NCBI RefSeq assembly: GCF_039525035.1 | Contig: NZ_BAAAHE010000006.1 | Span: 1-64,000 of the forward strand | Source of the DNA: Sporichthya brevicatena | GTDB taxonomy: Bacteria; Actinomycetota; Actinomycetes; Sporichthyales; Sporichthyaceae | Direction of reading: 5' to 3' | DNA: 64,000 bases | Shown: piece by piece, positions 19,803-28,480 of the stretch | Layout: the number at the start of each line of letters is the position of its first letter | Position numbering within the stretch: position 1 is the first letter of the stretch | Program-made: the position numbers and the translations under genes | Notes under the pieces: model-generated | Databases searched by the model: none | Told to the model about the DNA's origin: nothing | The model's input: the letters and a program-made list of their open reading frames with translations, nothing else

Positions 19803-20310
19803 CTGGCGCGAGCCGCGCGACCGACTGGACCAGCCCCGTCAGCCGGGGCGGCTGCCGAAGCGACCCCAGTGGGACGCCGAGACCTTCGCCGCGTTCGCCG
19901 AGCGCTTCGCCCGCTTCCTCGGCACGTGGAAGTTCATCGGCTACATGACCGTGTTCGTCGTGACCTGGTTCGTGTGGAACACGGTCCTGCCGGGCGACTG
20001 GCGGTTCGACGACTACCCGTTCATCTTCCTGACGTTGATGCTCTCGCTGCAGGCCTCGTACGCGGCGCCGCTGATCCTGCTCGCGCAGAACCGGCAGGCC
20101 GACCGCGACCGCGTCACCTACGAGCAGGACCGCACACGGACCGAGCGGAACATCGCCGACACCGAGTACCTGACGCGCGAGATCGCCGCGATGCGTAACT
20201 CGTTGGGCGAGGTCGCGACCCGTGACTTCCTGCGCTCGGAGTTGGGCCGCATGCTCGACGACCTGGACGAACGCGACCGGAGGGCCCGCGCCGAACGCGC
20301 GACCGAGTAG
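19792..20310 (+). CDS. DUF1003 domain membrane protein
   Basis: A 172-residue protein with a DUF1003 core: FLGTWKFIGYMTVFVVTWFVWN (first membrane helix, about residues 44-65), then YPFIFLTLMLSLQASYAAPLI (second helix), ILLAQNRQADRDR, and a charged coiled-coil tail. Start is at 19792, 11 bases inside the upstream gene, so the two are coupled. Function unknown; the pairing with an MgtE-N/CBS protein hints at a role in divalent-ion response. Confidence 0.87.
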   Translation: MAPDWREPRDRLDQPRQPGRLPKRPQWDAETFAAFAERFARFLGTWKFIGYMTVFVVTWFVWNTVLPGDWRFDDYPFIFLTLMLSLQASYAAPLILLAQNRQADRDRVTYEQDRTRTERNIADTEYLTREIAAMRNSLGEVATRDFLRSELGRMLDDLDERDRRARAERATE

Positions 20311-20317
20311 CGGGACA

Positions 20318-20329
20318 TACGATGCGGGC
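20318..20329 (+). promoter_or_regulatory. Leaderless promoter -10 box of mrp
   Basis: TACGAT at 20318-20323 lies 6 bases before the ATG of mrp with no Shine-Dalgarno sequence. It suggests that mrp has its own promoter in addition to read-through from the DUF1003 gene. Confidence 0.5.
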
Positions 20330-21484
20330 ATGTCTTCTGCACCGTCGGTCGAGGCCGTCCGCGCCGCACTGGCCACCGTCAACGACCCCGAGATCCACAA
20401 GCCGATCACGGAGTTGGGCATGGTGGCGGCCGTCGACGTCGCCGCCGACGGTGTGGTCTCCGTCACGGTGCTGCTCACCGTCGCCGGCTGCCCGCTGCGC
20501 GACACCATCACCCGCGACGTCACCGCCGCGGTCACCAAGGTGCCCGGTGTCACCGACGTCCGTCTGACGCTCGACGTGATGACCGCCGAGCAGCGCGAGG
20601 AGCTGCAGACCAAGCTCCGCGGCGGTGTCCCGGCGAAGGAGATCCCGTTCTCGCGGCCCGGCTCGATGACCCGCGTCTACGCGGTGGCCTCCGGCAAGGG
20701 CGGCGTCGGCAAGTCCTCGGTCACGGTGAACCTCGCCGCGGCGATGGCGGCCGACGGCCTGAACGTCGGCGTCCTGGACGCCGACATCTACGGCCACTCG
20801 ATCCCCCGCATGCTCGGCGCCAACGGCCGGCCCACGCAGGTCCAGAACATGATCATGCCGCCGTCCGCGAACGGCGTGAAGGTCATCTCCATCGGCATGT
20901 TCGTCGAGGGCAACACCCCCGTCGTGTGGCGTGGCCCGATGCTCCACCGGGCGCTGCAGCAGTTCCTCGCCGACGTCTTCTGGGGCGACCTCGACGTCCT
21001 GCTGATGGACCTGCCCCCGGGCACCGGCGACATCGCGATCTCGATCGCGCAGCTCGTGCCGACCGCCGAGATCCTCGTCGTGACGACGCCGCAGCAGGCC
21101 GCCGCCGAGGTGGCCGAGCGCGCCGGCTCGATCGCGACGCAGACCCACCAGCAGATCGCCGGCGTGGTCGAGAACATGTCCTACCTGCCCTGCCCGCACT
21201 GCACCGCGGAGGGCAAGGAGCACCGCCTGGAGATCTTCGGCAGCGGCGGTGGCCGCCGCGTCGCCGAGGGACTGGGGCGCCTGCTCGGGCACGACATCCC
21301 CGTCCTCGGCGAGATCCCCCTCGACCCGCGCCTGCGCGAGGGCGGCGACGAGGGCAAGCCGCTGGCCGTCGCCGACCCCGAGGCACCCGCCTCGCAGGTC
21401 CTGCGCTCGATCGCGACCCGGCTCGGACACCGCTCCCGCGGTCTCGCCGGCCGGTCGCTCGGGCTCACCCCGGTCGGTCGCTAG
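20330..21484 (+). CDS. mrp: Mrp/NBP35-family Fe-S cluster carrier ATPase
   Basis: A 384-residue protein with an N-terminal MIP18/DUF59 domain (about residues 5-95, including NDPEIHKPITELGMV and TVAGCPLRDT) and a C-terminal ParA-like ATPase domain. The Walker A is SGKGGVGKSS near residue 123, Walker B is LLMDLPPGTGD, and the CPHC motif near residue 286 supplies the cysteines that hold a bridging Fe-S cluster between subunits. It would carry Fe-S clusters to apoproteins. The ATG start at 20330 follows the family's usual N-terminus. Confidence 0.93.
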   Translation: MSSAPSVEAVRAALATVNDPEIHKPITELGMVAAVDVAADGVVSVTVLLTVAGCPLRDTITRDVTAAVTKVPGVTDVRLTLDVMTAEQREELQTKLRGGVPAKEIPFSRPGSMTRVYAVASGKGGVGKSSVTVNLAAAMAADGLNVGVLDADIYGHSIPRMLGANGRPTQVQNMIMPPSANGVKVISIGMFVEGNTPVVWRGPMLHRALQQFLADVFWGDLDVLLMDLPPGTGDIAISIAQLVPTAEILVVTTPQQAAAEVAERAGSIATQTHQQIAGVVENMSYLPCPHCTAEGKEHRLEIFGSGGGRRVAEGLGRLLGHDIPVLGEIPLDPRLREGGDEGKPLAVADPEAPASQVLRSIATRLGHRSRGLAGRSLGLTPVGR

Positions 21485-21505
21485 ACCTCAGGTCGCGTCG
21501 AGGTC
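21484..21505. terminator. Hairpin between mrp and tatB
   Basis: GACCTC (21484-21489) and GAGGTC (21500-21505) can pair across a 10-base loop. The stem begins at the mrp stop and includes the tatB stop on the other strand. Weak evidence for a bidirectional terminator. Confidence 0.3.
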
Positions 21506-22066
21506 GATCGGCGGGATCTCGTTCTCCGCGAGCACCCGTGACGCCCGCGGACCGACACCGTTCGCGGCACCGTTCGTGGCGCCGTTGGCCATCGGGGCGG
21601 CCGCGCGACTCGTGGAACCGTTGGAGCTCGCGGCGGCGTTGGCGGCGCGGGCGGCCTCGACCTGCCGCTTGCCGATCGCCGAGGTGCTGGACGCGTCGTC
21701 GGCCTTGCTCTGGGTCCGCGACTCCTCCTCCTGCTTCGGCGCCCCGAACTGCATGGGGTTGCGGAGATCGCGGAACTGATCCACGTCCTTGCGGATGTCG
21801 ATGGTCTGGCGGAGCTCCTCGAACGGGTCGTCCGGGCCCAGCGCCTTCTTCATCATCCCGCGCGGGGTCAGGTCGGAGACCTTCACGTCGGCGAACTCCG
21901 GCCCGAGCTCACGGGTGAGCTCGTCCTTGGCGCCGTTCACGTATCCCCGGACCTGCTTCATCAGCTTGGCGGCGTCCGCCGCGAACTTGGGCAGCTTGTC
22001 CGGGCCGAAGACGATCACGGCGATGACGCCGAGAGTCATGAACTCCCAGCCACTGATGTCCAACAC
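21488..22066 (-). CDS. tatB: Sec-independent protein translocase subunit TatB
   Basis: A 192-residue TatB. One N-terminal transmembrane helix (FMTLGVIAVIVFG), the hinge FGPDKLPKFA with the conserved Gly-Pro, then an amphipathic helix and a long Ala/Glu/Ser-rich cytosolic tail. It is part of the Tat translocon that exports folded proteins with TatC and TatA, encoded elsewhere. The start is a GTG 9 bases from GGAGAG. It lies downstream of the sigE-rseA pair, as in mycobacteria, but with only a 119-base gap where htrA would be expected. Confidence 0.93.
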   Translation of the reverse strand: MLDISGWEFMTLGVIAVIVFGPDKLPKFAADAAKLMKQVRGYVNGAKDELTRELGPEFADVKVSDLTPRGMMKKALGPDDPFEELRQTIDIRKDVDQFRDLRNPMQFGAPKQEEESRTQSKADDASSTSAIGKRQVEAARAANAAASSNGSTSRAAAPMANGATNGAANGVGPRASRVLAENEIPPIDLDAT

Positions 22067-22185
22067 GTGATCTCTCCTACCCGCTCCCGCCGGGCAGACC
22101 GGGAGCCGCCCACAGGGTAGACCGGGAAAGTGCGCTCGTCAGCGGTCCGGTCACGCTCAGTCGCCCAAGCGACCCGTTCGGACGA

Positions 22186-22779
22186 TCAGCGGACGGTGTG
22201 GGTGTGCCCGTAGAACACCTCGACGCCGGGCGGACCTTCCACCTGGGGCACGACGCTCGGGGCCGGGAACACGTGCGGGGCGGGCTCCGAGCCCGGGGAC
22301 TGGGGCCCCACCACCTGGGCGAACGAGCTCCCGCCGGGTGGGGCCGGGTTCCCGGCGTTCTGGGCGTGCGCCGACGCCAGGCTCACCGCGGCGATCCCCA
22401 TCGCCCCGGCCGCGAGCAGCGACCGGCGCACCCGCGAGCCCCGCGTCGCGTACGGGATCGCCGGCTCGGCCACCCCGAGGAACGCGACACGGACGGGCTT
22501 GCCGACCGGGACGGGCCGGGGAGCCGGTTCCGCGCCGAGCGGGCGGCGGCGCGGTGGCAACGGCTCCCCGGGGGCCGCGAGGTCGAGCAGCGCGCCCATC
22601 AGGTTCGCGGACGGGTCCGGCGCCGACAGGCGCGTCAGACCCGACTTCGTGCGGGACTCGGCCTCCACGGCCGCCCGGCAGCTACTGCACATCAGCAGAT
22701 GCGCGGAGATCAGCTCCCGCGTCACGCGCGGCAGCTCGCCGTCCACGTAGGCGGCGAGCCGGTCTCCGAGGTGGTTCAC
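22186..22779 (-). CDS. Zinc-binding anti-sigma factor (RseA-like)
   Basis: A 197-residue anti-sigma factor. The HLLMCSSC element at about residues 27-34 is the HxxxCxxC zinc motif of the ZAS family. One hydrophobic segment follows at about residues 118-140 ([19 protein letters not shown]), placing the C-terminus outside the membrane. The gene overlaps the sigma factor by 4 bases (GTGA) and should hold that sigma factor inactive until envelope stress. The gene order sigE-rseA-tatB matches the mycobacterial locus. Confidence 0.88.
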   Translation of the reverse strand: MNHLGDRLAAYVDGELPRVTRELISAHLLMCSSCRAAVEAESRTKSGLTRLSAPDPSANLMGALLDLAAPGEPLPPRRRPLGAEPAPRPVPVGKPVRVAFLGVAEPAIPYATRGSRVRRSLLAAGAMGIAAVSLASAHAQNAGNPAPPGGSSFAQVVGPQSPGSEPAPHVFPAPSVVPQVEGPPGVEVFYGHTHTVR

Positions 22780-23366
22780 GTCGCGACCTCCAGGGCCGCG
22801 GGCCGGCCGGTGGCGGCCTGACGGTGCTCCAGCGCGGCGCGCAGCTGCGCCCGTCCCCGGTGGATACGGCTGCGGACCGTGCCCAGCTTGATACCGAGCG
22901 TGGCCGCGATCTCCTCGTAGGACAGGCCCTCGATGTCACAGAGGACGACGGCGGCGCGGAACTCCGGCGGCAGCTGGTCGAGCGCGTACTGGATGTCGGC
23001 GTCGAAGCCCTGGTCGTCGATCAGCTGCTGCGGCGAGGGCTCACGGCCGGGCAGACGCTCGTGCGCGTCCTCCGGGAAGCCCTCGAACCGGATCCGCTGC
23101 CGGCGCCGGACCATGTCAAGGAACAGGTTCGTGGTGATGCGGTGCAGCCACCCCTCGAACGTCCCCGGCTGGTAGGTCGACAGCGAACGGAACACGCGGA
23201 CGAAAACCTCCTGCGTCAGGTCCTCGGCGTCGTGCTGGTTCCCCGCCAGGCGGTAGGCGAGCCGGTACACCCGCGCGGAGTGCGTCCGGACGATCTCCTC
23301 CCAACTGGGGGGCACCCAGTCACCCTGCGCGGCTCCACCGCCGGGAGCTGGCCGGGCTGTGTCCAC
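22776..23366 (-). CDS. sigE: ECF sigma factor, SigE orthologue
   Basis: A 196-residue ECF sigma factor. Region 2 is at about residues 30-85 ([44 protein letters not shown]) and region 4 at about residues 125-175 ([40 protein letters not shown]). The sequence pattern and the context (divergent O-methyltransferase, downstream ZAS anti-sigma and tatB) match mycobacterial SigE, the envelope-stress sigma factor. The start is a GTG with AAGGAG upstream. Confidence 0.9.
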   Translation of the reverse strand: MDTARPAPGGGAAQGDWVPPSWEEIVRTHSARVYRLAYRLAGNQHDAEDLTQEVFVRVFRSLSTYQPGTFEGWLHRITTNLFLDMVRRRQRIRFEGFPEDAHERLPGREPSPQQLIDDQGFDADIQYALDQLPPEFRAAVVLCDIEGLSYEEIAATLGIKLGTVRSRIHRGRAQLRAALEHRQAATGRPAALEVAT

Positions 23367-23455
23367 CGTGATCTCCTTCTCCGGACGCGGAGTCCCACCC
23401 TGGCGTGCCGCTCTGTGCGCGGCCTGTGAGCGCGGGATCGGCCCGGTAGCAACAC

Positions 23456-23481
23456 AACGCGCGCGCCCTGCAGATCGTTCC
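23456..23481 (-). promoter_or_regulatory. Candidate SigE-type promoter of sigE
   Basis: Reading the minus strand, GGAAC (23481-23477) is followed by 17 bases and CGTT (23459-23456). This is the -35/-10 pattern of ECF promoters and would give an 80-90 base leader to sigE, consistent with positive autoregulation. The spacer is at the long end of the usual range. Confidence 0.5.
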
Positions 23482-23536
23482 TGCCCAGGTCAGTAGGCTG
23501 CAGACCACGAACGGCCCACAAGCGCGAGGAAGTTTC

Positions 23537-24163
23537 ATGGCGGGCATCGGCACCGAGCACCTCGACGCCCAGGCGACGGCCGCCCTGGCCGATGCCTTTC
23601 TCGCCGAGGACGACGTCCTGCGGGCCGCACGCGCCCGCGCCGCCGAGAACGGTCTGCCGGTGCTCCCGCCGGCCGCCGGGGCGGCACTGCGCTTCCTCGC
23701 CGCCCTCCTGGACGCCCGCTCGGTGGTCGAGGTCGGCACCGGCACCGGCGTCACCGGCATCTGGCTGCTGCGCGGCATGCGCCCGGACGGGGTGCTGACC
23801 TCGGTCGACCCGGACCCGGACTACCAGCGCACCGCCCGCACCGCCTACGCCGAGGCCGGCGTCCCCGCGAACCGCGCGCGCCTCATCGCGGGCCGCCCGA
23901 TCGAGGTCCTCCCCCGCCTCACCGACGGCGGCTACGACCTGATGTCGGTCTGCGCGGACCCGCTCTCCTACGCCGACTTCTCCCGTGAGGCCCCCCGCCT
24001 GCTCCGCGACGGCGGTGTCGTCGTCTTCGCCGACCCGACCGGCCGCGGCGCTGCGGCCATGCGCGAACTCGGTCAGAGCCTCGTCGAGAGCGAGGACTTC
24101 GCCCCCGTCCTGCTCCCGATCGGCACCGGCCTCCTCGCCGCGACGAAGCGGCCCGCGCGCTGA
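23537..24163 (+). CDS. SAM-dependent O-methyltransferase family protein
   Basis: A 208-residue class I methyltransferase. The SAM motif I is VVEVGTGTGVTGIWLL at about residues 68-83, with SVDPDPDYQRTA as motif II. It belongs to the catechol/caffeoyl-CoA-type O-methyltransferase family and is the usual gene divergent from sigE in actinobacteria. The substrate is unknown. A TAGGCT -10-like hexamer and a GAGGAAG ribosome binding site lie upstream of the ATG. Confidence 0.87.
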   Translation: MAGIGTEHLDAQATAALADAFLAEDDVLRAARARAAENGLPVLPPAAGAALRFLAALLDARSVVEVGTGTGVTGIWLLRGMRPDGVLTSVDPDPDYQRTARTAYAEAGVPANRARLIAGRPIEVLPRLTDGGYDLMSVCADPLSYADFSREAPRLLRDGGVVVFADPTGRGAAAMRELGQSLVESEDFAPVLLPIGTGLLAATKRPAR

Positions 24164-24178
24164 CGGGTGCCTTCGACC

Positions 24179-24239
24179 CCCGAAAGCGCAGTACGACACA
24201 CGCATTTTGCGTTCAGACGTGGCGTAGTGCGCTTTCGGG
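24179..24239. terminator. Long nested hairpin between convergent genes
   Basis: A 12-bp perfect stem, CCCGAAAGCGCA (24179-24190) with TGCGCTTTCGGG (24228-24239), is extended by three more pairs past a one-base mismatch. Inside lies a second hairpin ACGCA-TTT-TGCGT (24200-24212). It occupies most of the gap between the methyltransferase and the aminopeptidase genes and probably terminates both. Confidence 0.55.
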
Positions 24240-24251
24240 AATGAGCAGCAC

Positions 24252-25802
24252 CTAGCGCGTGCGAGCCTTCGCGGGGTACGCCTCGAGCCAGCGGAGCAGG
24301 AGCCGGACGCCGTAGCCGGTGCCGCCCTTGGTGTTCTCGTGCTCGTCGCCGTCGATCTTGCCGGGGCCGGCCATGTCGATGTGGGCCCACGGGCGCCGGC
24401 CGACGAACTCCCGCAGGAACAGCGCCGCGGTGATCGCCCCGCCCTGCACCTTGCGGTGCTGCTGGTGGGGGACGTGGGCGAGGTCGGCGACCGGCGAGTC
24501 CAGCGCCGGTAGGTACTCGTCGACCAGCGGCATCCGCCACAGGCGGTCGCCCCCGGCGTCGGAGGCGGCGAGCAGGGCCTTGGCGAGCCGGTCGTCGGGG
24601 GTGAACAGCGCCGCCATGCGACGGCTCAGCGCGAGGGTCGCGGCTCCGGTGAGCGTCGCGAGGTCGACGATCACGTCGGGGTCGAGGTTCGCGTCGGCGT
24701 AGGCCAGAGCGTCGGCCAGGACCAGCCGACCCTCGGCGTCGGTGTTGAGCACCTCGACGGTCGTGCCGCCGTAGTGGGTGATGACGTCACCGGGGCGGAA
24801 GGCCGACCCGGACGGGAGGTTCTCGGCCGCCGCGACCAGGCCGGTGACCCGGACGCCGACGCCGAGCGCCCGCAGCGCCGACATCGCGCCGATCACCGCG
24901 GCGCCGCCGGCCATGTCGGCCTTCATGGCGACCATGCCGTCGCTGGGCTTGAGCGACAGGCCGCCGGAGTCGAAGGTGATGCCCTTGCCGACGAGGACGA
25001 CGTGCGGCAGCGCGGCACCGGCCGGCGCGTCCGCGGGCGTGTACTCCAGGCGGATCAACCGGGGCCCGCGGGACGAGCCCGCCCCGACCGCGAGGATGCC
25101 GCCGAACCCGCCGGCCTCGAGGTCGGCCGGCTCCCAGATCTCGACGTCGAGACCCGCGCGGCCGGCCATCTTCTTCGCCTGGGCGGCGAGCCACGCCGGG
25201 GTCTTCTCGGCGGACGGGGTGTTCGCGAGGTCACGCGCGAGGCAGACCGCGTCCGCGGTGCGGAGGCCGCGCTCGACGGCCGGGCCCGCGGCCCCGGCCC
25301 GGCGCCCGTCGACGTGCAGGTCGACCGCGCCGACGTGGTCACGCTTCGGGGCCGCCCCGTTCGCGTTCGGCGTGTCCCCGCGCAGGGAGAACGCGTACGA
25401 GCCCAGGACCAGGCCCTCGGTGAAGGCGCGGACGCCGTCCGGGCCCGCGCCGGCCACGACGGAGGTGGCGAGGCGCTCCCGCGACCGCACGCGGCGTGCC
25501 AGGGCGGCGCCGGCGCGGCGCAGCGCCGTCGGGCTGCCGTCCCCGGTGCCGACGAGCAGGACCTGCTCGGCCGGGGCGGCCGGGTCCGTCAGCGGGATCG
25601 CGACGATCTCCGCCGCGTCGCCCCGGGCCTTCTCGCGGCGCGCGAGCGCCAGCAGGTCGAGCCCGAGGGCGGAGCCGGCGGCCGCCAGGCCGGGGCCGGC
25701 GACCGGGCCGTCCGGACCCTGCGAGATCGGGACGGCAAGAACGTCGGCACCCCCGCTGACCAGGGGCTTACCGACAACGACGTGCACGGCCGGACGGGCC
25801 AT
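24252..25802 (-). CDS. pepA: Leucyl aminopeptidase (M17)
   Basis: A 516-residue M17 aminopeptidase. The metal/active-site segments are complete: VGKGITFDSGGLSLKP (with Lys and Asp ligands) at about residues 272-287, MKADMAGGAAVIGA after it, and the family signature NTDAEGRLVLADAL at about 353-366. It removes N-terminal residues, with two metal ions, as a hexamer in the cytosol. The first 160 residues form the less conserved N-terminal macro-like domain. The gene follows DUF3117 in the same direction. Confidence 0.95.
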   Translation of the reverse strand: MARPAVHVVVGKPLVSGGADVLAVPISQGPDGPVAGPGLAAAGSALGLDLLALARREKARGDAAEIVAIPLTDPAAPAEQVLLVGTGDGSPTALRRAGAALARRVRSRERLATSVVAGAGPDGVRAFTEGLVLGSYAFSLRGDTPNANGAAPKRDHVGAVDLHVDGRRAGAAGPAVERGLRTADAVCLARDLANTPSAEKTPAWLAAQAKKMAGRAGLDVEIWEPADLEAGGFGGILAVGAGSSRGPRLIRLEYTPADAPAGAALPHVVLVGKGITFDSGGLSLKPSDGMVAMKADMAGGAAVIGAMSALRALGVGVRVTGLVAAAENLPSGSAFRPGDVITHYGGTTVEVLNTDAEGRLVLADALAYADANLDPDVIVDLATLTGAATLALSRRMAALFTPDDRLAKALLAASDAGGDRLWRMPLVDEYLPALDSPVADLAHVPHQQHRKVQGGAITAALFLREFVGRRPWAHIDMAGPGKIDGDEHENTKGGTGYGVRLLLRWLEAYPAKARTR

Positions 25803-25841
25803 GGTTCTCCTTCGGCCGCGCGGACGGGTGCGACGAGCGGA

Positions 25842-26009
25842 TTAGGAAACGACGCCCTTCAGGGCCTCACCGAGGGCACCGGCCTCGTCGGCCGACAGCT
25901 CGACGACCAGCCGGCCGCCACCCTCCAGCGGGACACGCATGACGATGCCGCGACCCTCCTTGGTGACCTCCAACGGGCCGTCGCCGGTCCGTGGCTTCAT
26001 GGCCGCCAT
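25842..26009 (-). CDS. DUF3117 family small protein
   Basis: A 55-residue protein: MAAMKPRTGDGPLEVTKEGR at the N-terminus, then IVMRVPLEGGGRLVVELSAD and EAGALGEALKGVVS. It matches DUF3117 across its whole length and corresponds to Rv1211 in the mycobacterial gene order. TTGAGGAGCGAGC precedes the ATG, a strong ribosome binding site. Function unknown. It is followed in the same direction by pepA. Confidence 0.92.
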   Translation of the reverse strand: MAAMKPRTGDGPLEVTKEGRGIVMRVPLEGGGRLVVELSADEAGALGEALKGVVS

Positions 26010-26091
26010 GCTCGCTCCTCAAGGTATTCGTCGATGTCGACCGCCCGGCGGGCGAGCCCGCGGGCGATGAAACGCCGCGTCGTTGATCTCC

Positions 26092-26097
26092 ATTATC
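26092..26097 (-). promoter_or_regulatory. Candidate -10 box for DUF3117
   Basis: GATAAT on the minus strand matches TATAAT at five of six positions and lies about 85 bases before the DUF3117 start. No clear -35 partner is seen at the right distance, so this is tentative. Confidence 0.3.
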
Positions 26098-26239
26098 TCT
26101 GATGCACCGACCGACCCGGTGCGCTCACCCCCCTCCGGCGCGCCCCGGGCCCTCCGCGAGCCCGATCCGGGCCCGCACCGGGCCACTAGGCTCGGGCCGT
26201 TCCGCCGTCCGACACCGACGTCTGTCAGGGGTGCGCTCG

Positions 26240-27022
26240 ATGTCCGATCCCGTTCTGGTCTCCACCGACGGCGGTGTCGCCACCGTCACCCTGAACCGGC
26301 CGGAGAGCTTCAACTCGCTGAACCTGCTGGCGCGGCTCCTGCTGCTCGACGCGCTGAAGTCGATCGCGGAGGACCCCGCCGTGCGCGCCGTGGTCCTGAC
26401 CGGCGCCGGCCGGGGCTTCTGCGTCGGGCAGGACCTCGCGGAGATCGACTCGACCAAGTCGGCGAAGGAGCGATTCTCCGTCGTCCCGGAGCACTACGCG
26501 CCGATCGCGCGGCTCCTCGCCGAGATGGACAAGCCCGTGATCGCGGCGGTCAACGGGCCCGCGGCCGGGGCGGGGATGTCCCTGGCGCTCGCGGCGGACT
26601 TCCGGATCGCCTCGGAGAAGGCGAGTTTTACGACCGCCTTCGCCGGCATCGCGCTCAGCCCCGACACCGGCATGTCCTGGCACCTGCCGCGCCTGGTCGG
26701 GGTGAACAAGGCGACCGAGTTGCTCCTGCTCAACCCGACGGTCAAGGCGCCCGAGGCCCTCGAGATCGGCCTGGTCACCCAGGTCGTCGCCCCCGACGAC
26801 CTCATGCCGACCGTCACCGCGCTGGCCGAGCGCCTGGCCGCCGGACCCACCCGTGCCTACGGCCTGATGCGCCGCGCCCTCCGCTACGCCCACGACCACG
26901 ACCTCGCCGAGGTCCTGGCCAAGGAGCACGAGCTGATCGAGGAGGCCGGCGGGGCCGAGGACCACCTGAACGCGGTCGACGCCTTCCTCAACAAGCGCAA
27001 GCCGGAGTTCTCCGGGCGCTGA
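26240..27022 (+). CDS. Enoyl-CoA hydratase/isomerase family protein
   Basis: A 260-residue crotonase-fold enzyme. The oxyanion-hole segments are GRGFCVGQDL at about residues 57-66 and NGPAAGAGMSLALAADF at about 104-120. The position usually holding a catalytic Glu in true hydratases is in GIALSPDTGMSWHLPRLVG, where Asp/Thr replace it, as in PaaG-type isomerases. A role in phenylacetate-type or other acyl-CoA isomerisation is therefore more likely than classic hydration. The ATG at 26240 is preferred; the longer reading from 26102 has no homologous sequence. Confidence 0.87.
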   Translation: MSDPVLVSTDGGVATVTLNRPESFNSLNLLARLLLLDALKSIAEDPAVRAVVLTGAGRGFCVGQDLAEIDSTKSAKERFSVVPEHYAPIARLLAEMDKPVIAAVNGPAAGAGMSLALAADFRIASEKASFTTAFAGIALSPDTGMSWHLPRLVGVNKATELLLLNPTVKAPEALEIGLVTQVVAPDDLMPTVTALAERLAAGPTRAYGLMRRALRYAHDHDLAEVLAKEHELIEEAGGAEDHLNAVDAFLNKRKPEFSGR

Positions 27023-27039
27023 GACCGGCCCGCCCCCGG

Positions 27040-27612
27040 TCAGGGCGCGGTCTCGCACCCCGCCAGGTGGTCGTCGACCATGCCGGTCGCCTGCATGAGG
27101 GCGTACGCGGTCGTCGGACCGACGAAGGCGAAGCCGCGCTTCTTCAGCGCCTTGGCCATGGCGGTCGACTCCGGCGTCACCGCGGGCAGGTCGGCCATGG
27201 AGGCGAGGCGCCGCCGGCGCGGCGGCGGGGCGAAGGACCAGAGCAGCTCGTCCAGGCCGCCGGGCCCGAGCTCGGCCGCGGCGCGGGCGTTCTGCAGGGC
27301 CGCGAGTACCTTCGCGCGGTTGCGTACGATGCCCGGGTCCGCGAGCAGGCGGTCGACGTCGGCCTCGGAGAACTCGGCGACAGCGGGGATCGAGAAGTTC
27401 GCGAACGCCGCCCGGAAGTTCTCGCGCTTGCGCAGGATCGTCAGCCACGACAGACCGGACTGGAAGGCCTCGAGTGTCAGCCGTTCGTAGAGCCGGTCGT
27501 CCCCGTGGACGGTGCGGCCCCACTCGGTGTCGTGGTAGGCGACGTAGTCCGGAGCCGACAGCCCCCACGGGCACCGCCGGCGGCCGTCCGGCCCGGCGAC
27601 CGCACCGCTCAC
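27040..27612 (-). CDS. tag: DNA-3-methyladenine glycosylase I
   Basis: A 190-residue TagA-family base-excision glycosylase. Conserved elements are RCPWGLSAPDYVAYHDTEWG at about residues 13-32, LTLEAFQSGLSWLTILRKRENFR, the RNRAKV segment, and FVGPTTAYALMQATGMVDDH near the C-terminus. Cysteine and histidine residues of the zinc-binding snap are present (C14, H176, C180 region). It removes 3-methyladenine from alkylated DNA. The GTG start overlaps the stop of the SRPBCC gene in a GTGA junction. Confidence 0.93.
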   Translation of the reverse strand: MSGAVAGPDGRRRCPWGLSAPDYVAYHDTEWGRTVHGDDRLYERLTLEAFQSGLSWLTILRKRENFRAAFANFSIPAVAEFSEADVDRLLADPGIVRNRAKVLAALQNARAAAELGPGGLDELLWSFAPPPRRRRLASMADLPAVTPESTAMAKALKKRGFAFVGPTTAYALMQATGMVDDHLAGCETAP

Positions 27613-28064
27613 GCGCCGGCCTCGCTGCAGACGGCGAAGCGCGCGAACCGCTTCAGGGCCAGGCCGATCACCGCGCGGGTCCCGATCGACAGGAACGGCG
27701 TCAGCAGGCGCCCGGGCGCACCGAACGGCGGGACCAGGTCCTCGCACCACACCACGCGGCTGCGGCGCTCCCCCAGCGACCGGACCTCGAACCAAGCGTT
27801 GCCCTTGAGCAGCCGACCGGTCTTGACCACGTCGAGCCGGTGCGGCGGGTCCCAGCGGGTGATCGTCATGCGGTCGGCAATGGCCAGCGGCCGGAAGCCG
27901 GTCCAGCCGATGAACTTCTCGCCCTCACCGTGGCCGGCGCCGCCGCCCACGACCTCGACGTGCGTGAGCGGCATCCACTCCGCGTGGCTCTCCCAGTCGA
28001 CCAGGCCGGCCCACACCCGCTCGGCGGGCAGGTCGATGTCGACGCTCAGTTCGATCGGGCGCAT
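27609..28064 (-). CDS. SRPBCC family protein
   Basis: A 151-residue START/polyketide-cyclase-like protein. The N-terminus ELSVDIDLPAERVWAGLVDWESHAEWMP is the typical SRPBCC opening, followed by MTITRWDPPHRLDVVKTG and VVWCEDLVPP. It should form a hydrophobic binding cavity; the ligand is unknown. It starts one base after the stop of the DivIVA-like gene and is coupled to tag, so the three genes form one operon. Confidence 0.85.
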   Translation of the reverse strand: MRPIELSVDIDLPAERVWAGLVDWESHAEWMPLTHVEVVGGGAGHGEGEKFIGWTGFRPLAIADRMTITRWDPPHRLDVVKTGRLLKGNAWFEVRSLGERRSRVVWCEDLVPPFGAPGRLLTPFLSIGTRAVIGLALKRFARFAVCSEAGA

Positions 28065-28391
28065 TCAGGACTCCGGTCGGGGTTCGGCGATTTCCCGGGA
28101 TTCGGCGGCGTTCCCCGCCTGGACGGCTTCCAGCTCACGGATCCGGGCGTCCCGGGTCGCGATCTCGTCGGCGAGGCGGTCGAGGACGGCGTCGACGGCG
28201 TCCATCCGGTAGCCGCGGACGACGACCGGGAAGCGGATCTCCGCCAGGTCGGTGGACGTGACCGGACCCTCGACGTCGGCGAGCGGCTGCGGGGTCGGGG
28301 CGACGCTGCCGAGCGTCCCGCCCACCCCCGCGGCGACCGCGGCCGTGCCGAACACGACCACCGCCACGACGACGACCATCAGCCAGAACAC
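28065..28391 (-). CDS. Small membrane-anchored DivIVA-domain protein
   Basis: About 108 residues. One N-terminal transmembrane helix (FWLMVVVVAVVVFGTAAVAA) is followed by a short DivIVA-like segment, IRFPVVVRGYRMDAVDAVLD, and a coiled coil (EIATRDARIRELEAVQ). The FxxVxRGYxxxxVD motif is that of DivIVA/Wag31-type proteins. It corresponds in position to Rv1209 near folP2 and tagA. The start is set at GTG 28391; an ATG at 28379 is possible. Confidence 0.8.
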   Translation of the reverse strand: MFWLMVVVVAVVVFGTAAVAAGVGGTLGSVAPTPQPLADVEGPVTSTDLAEIRFPVVVRGYRMDAVDAVLDRLADEIATRDARIRELEAVQAGNAAESREIAEPRPES

Positions 28392-28480
28392 GGCGCCTCC
28401 CTCTGCCGCGGCGATCGTGCCACGGCACCCCGACGGACCCGCCGAGCGCACTCACCCTTTCCCACCCGAGGGAGCCGCCC

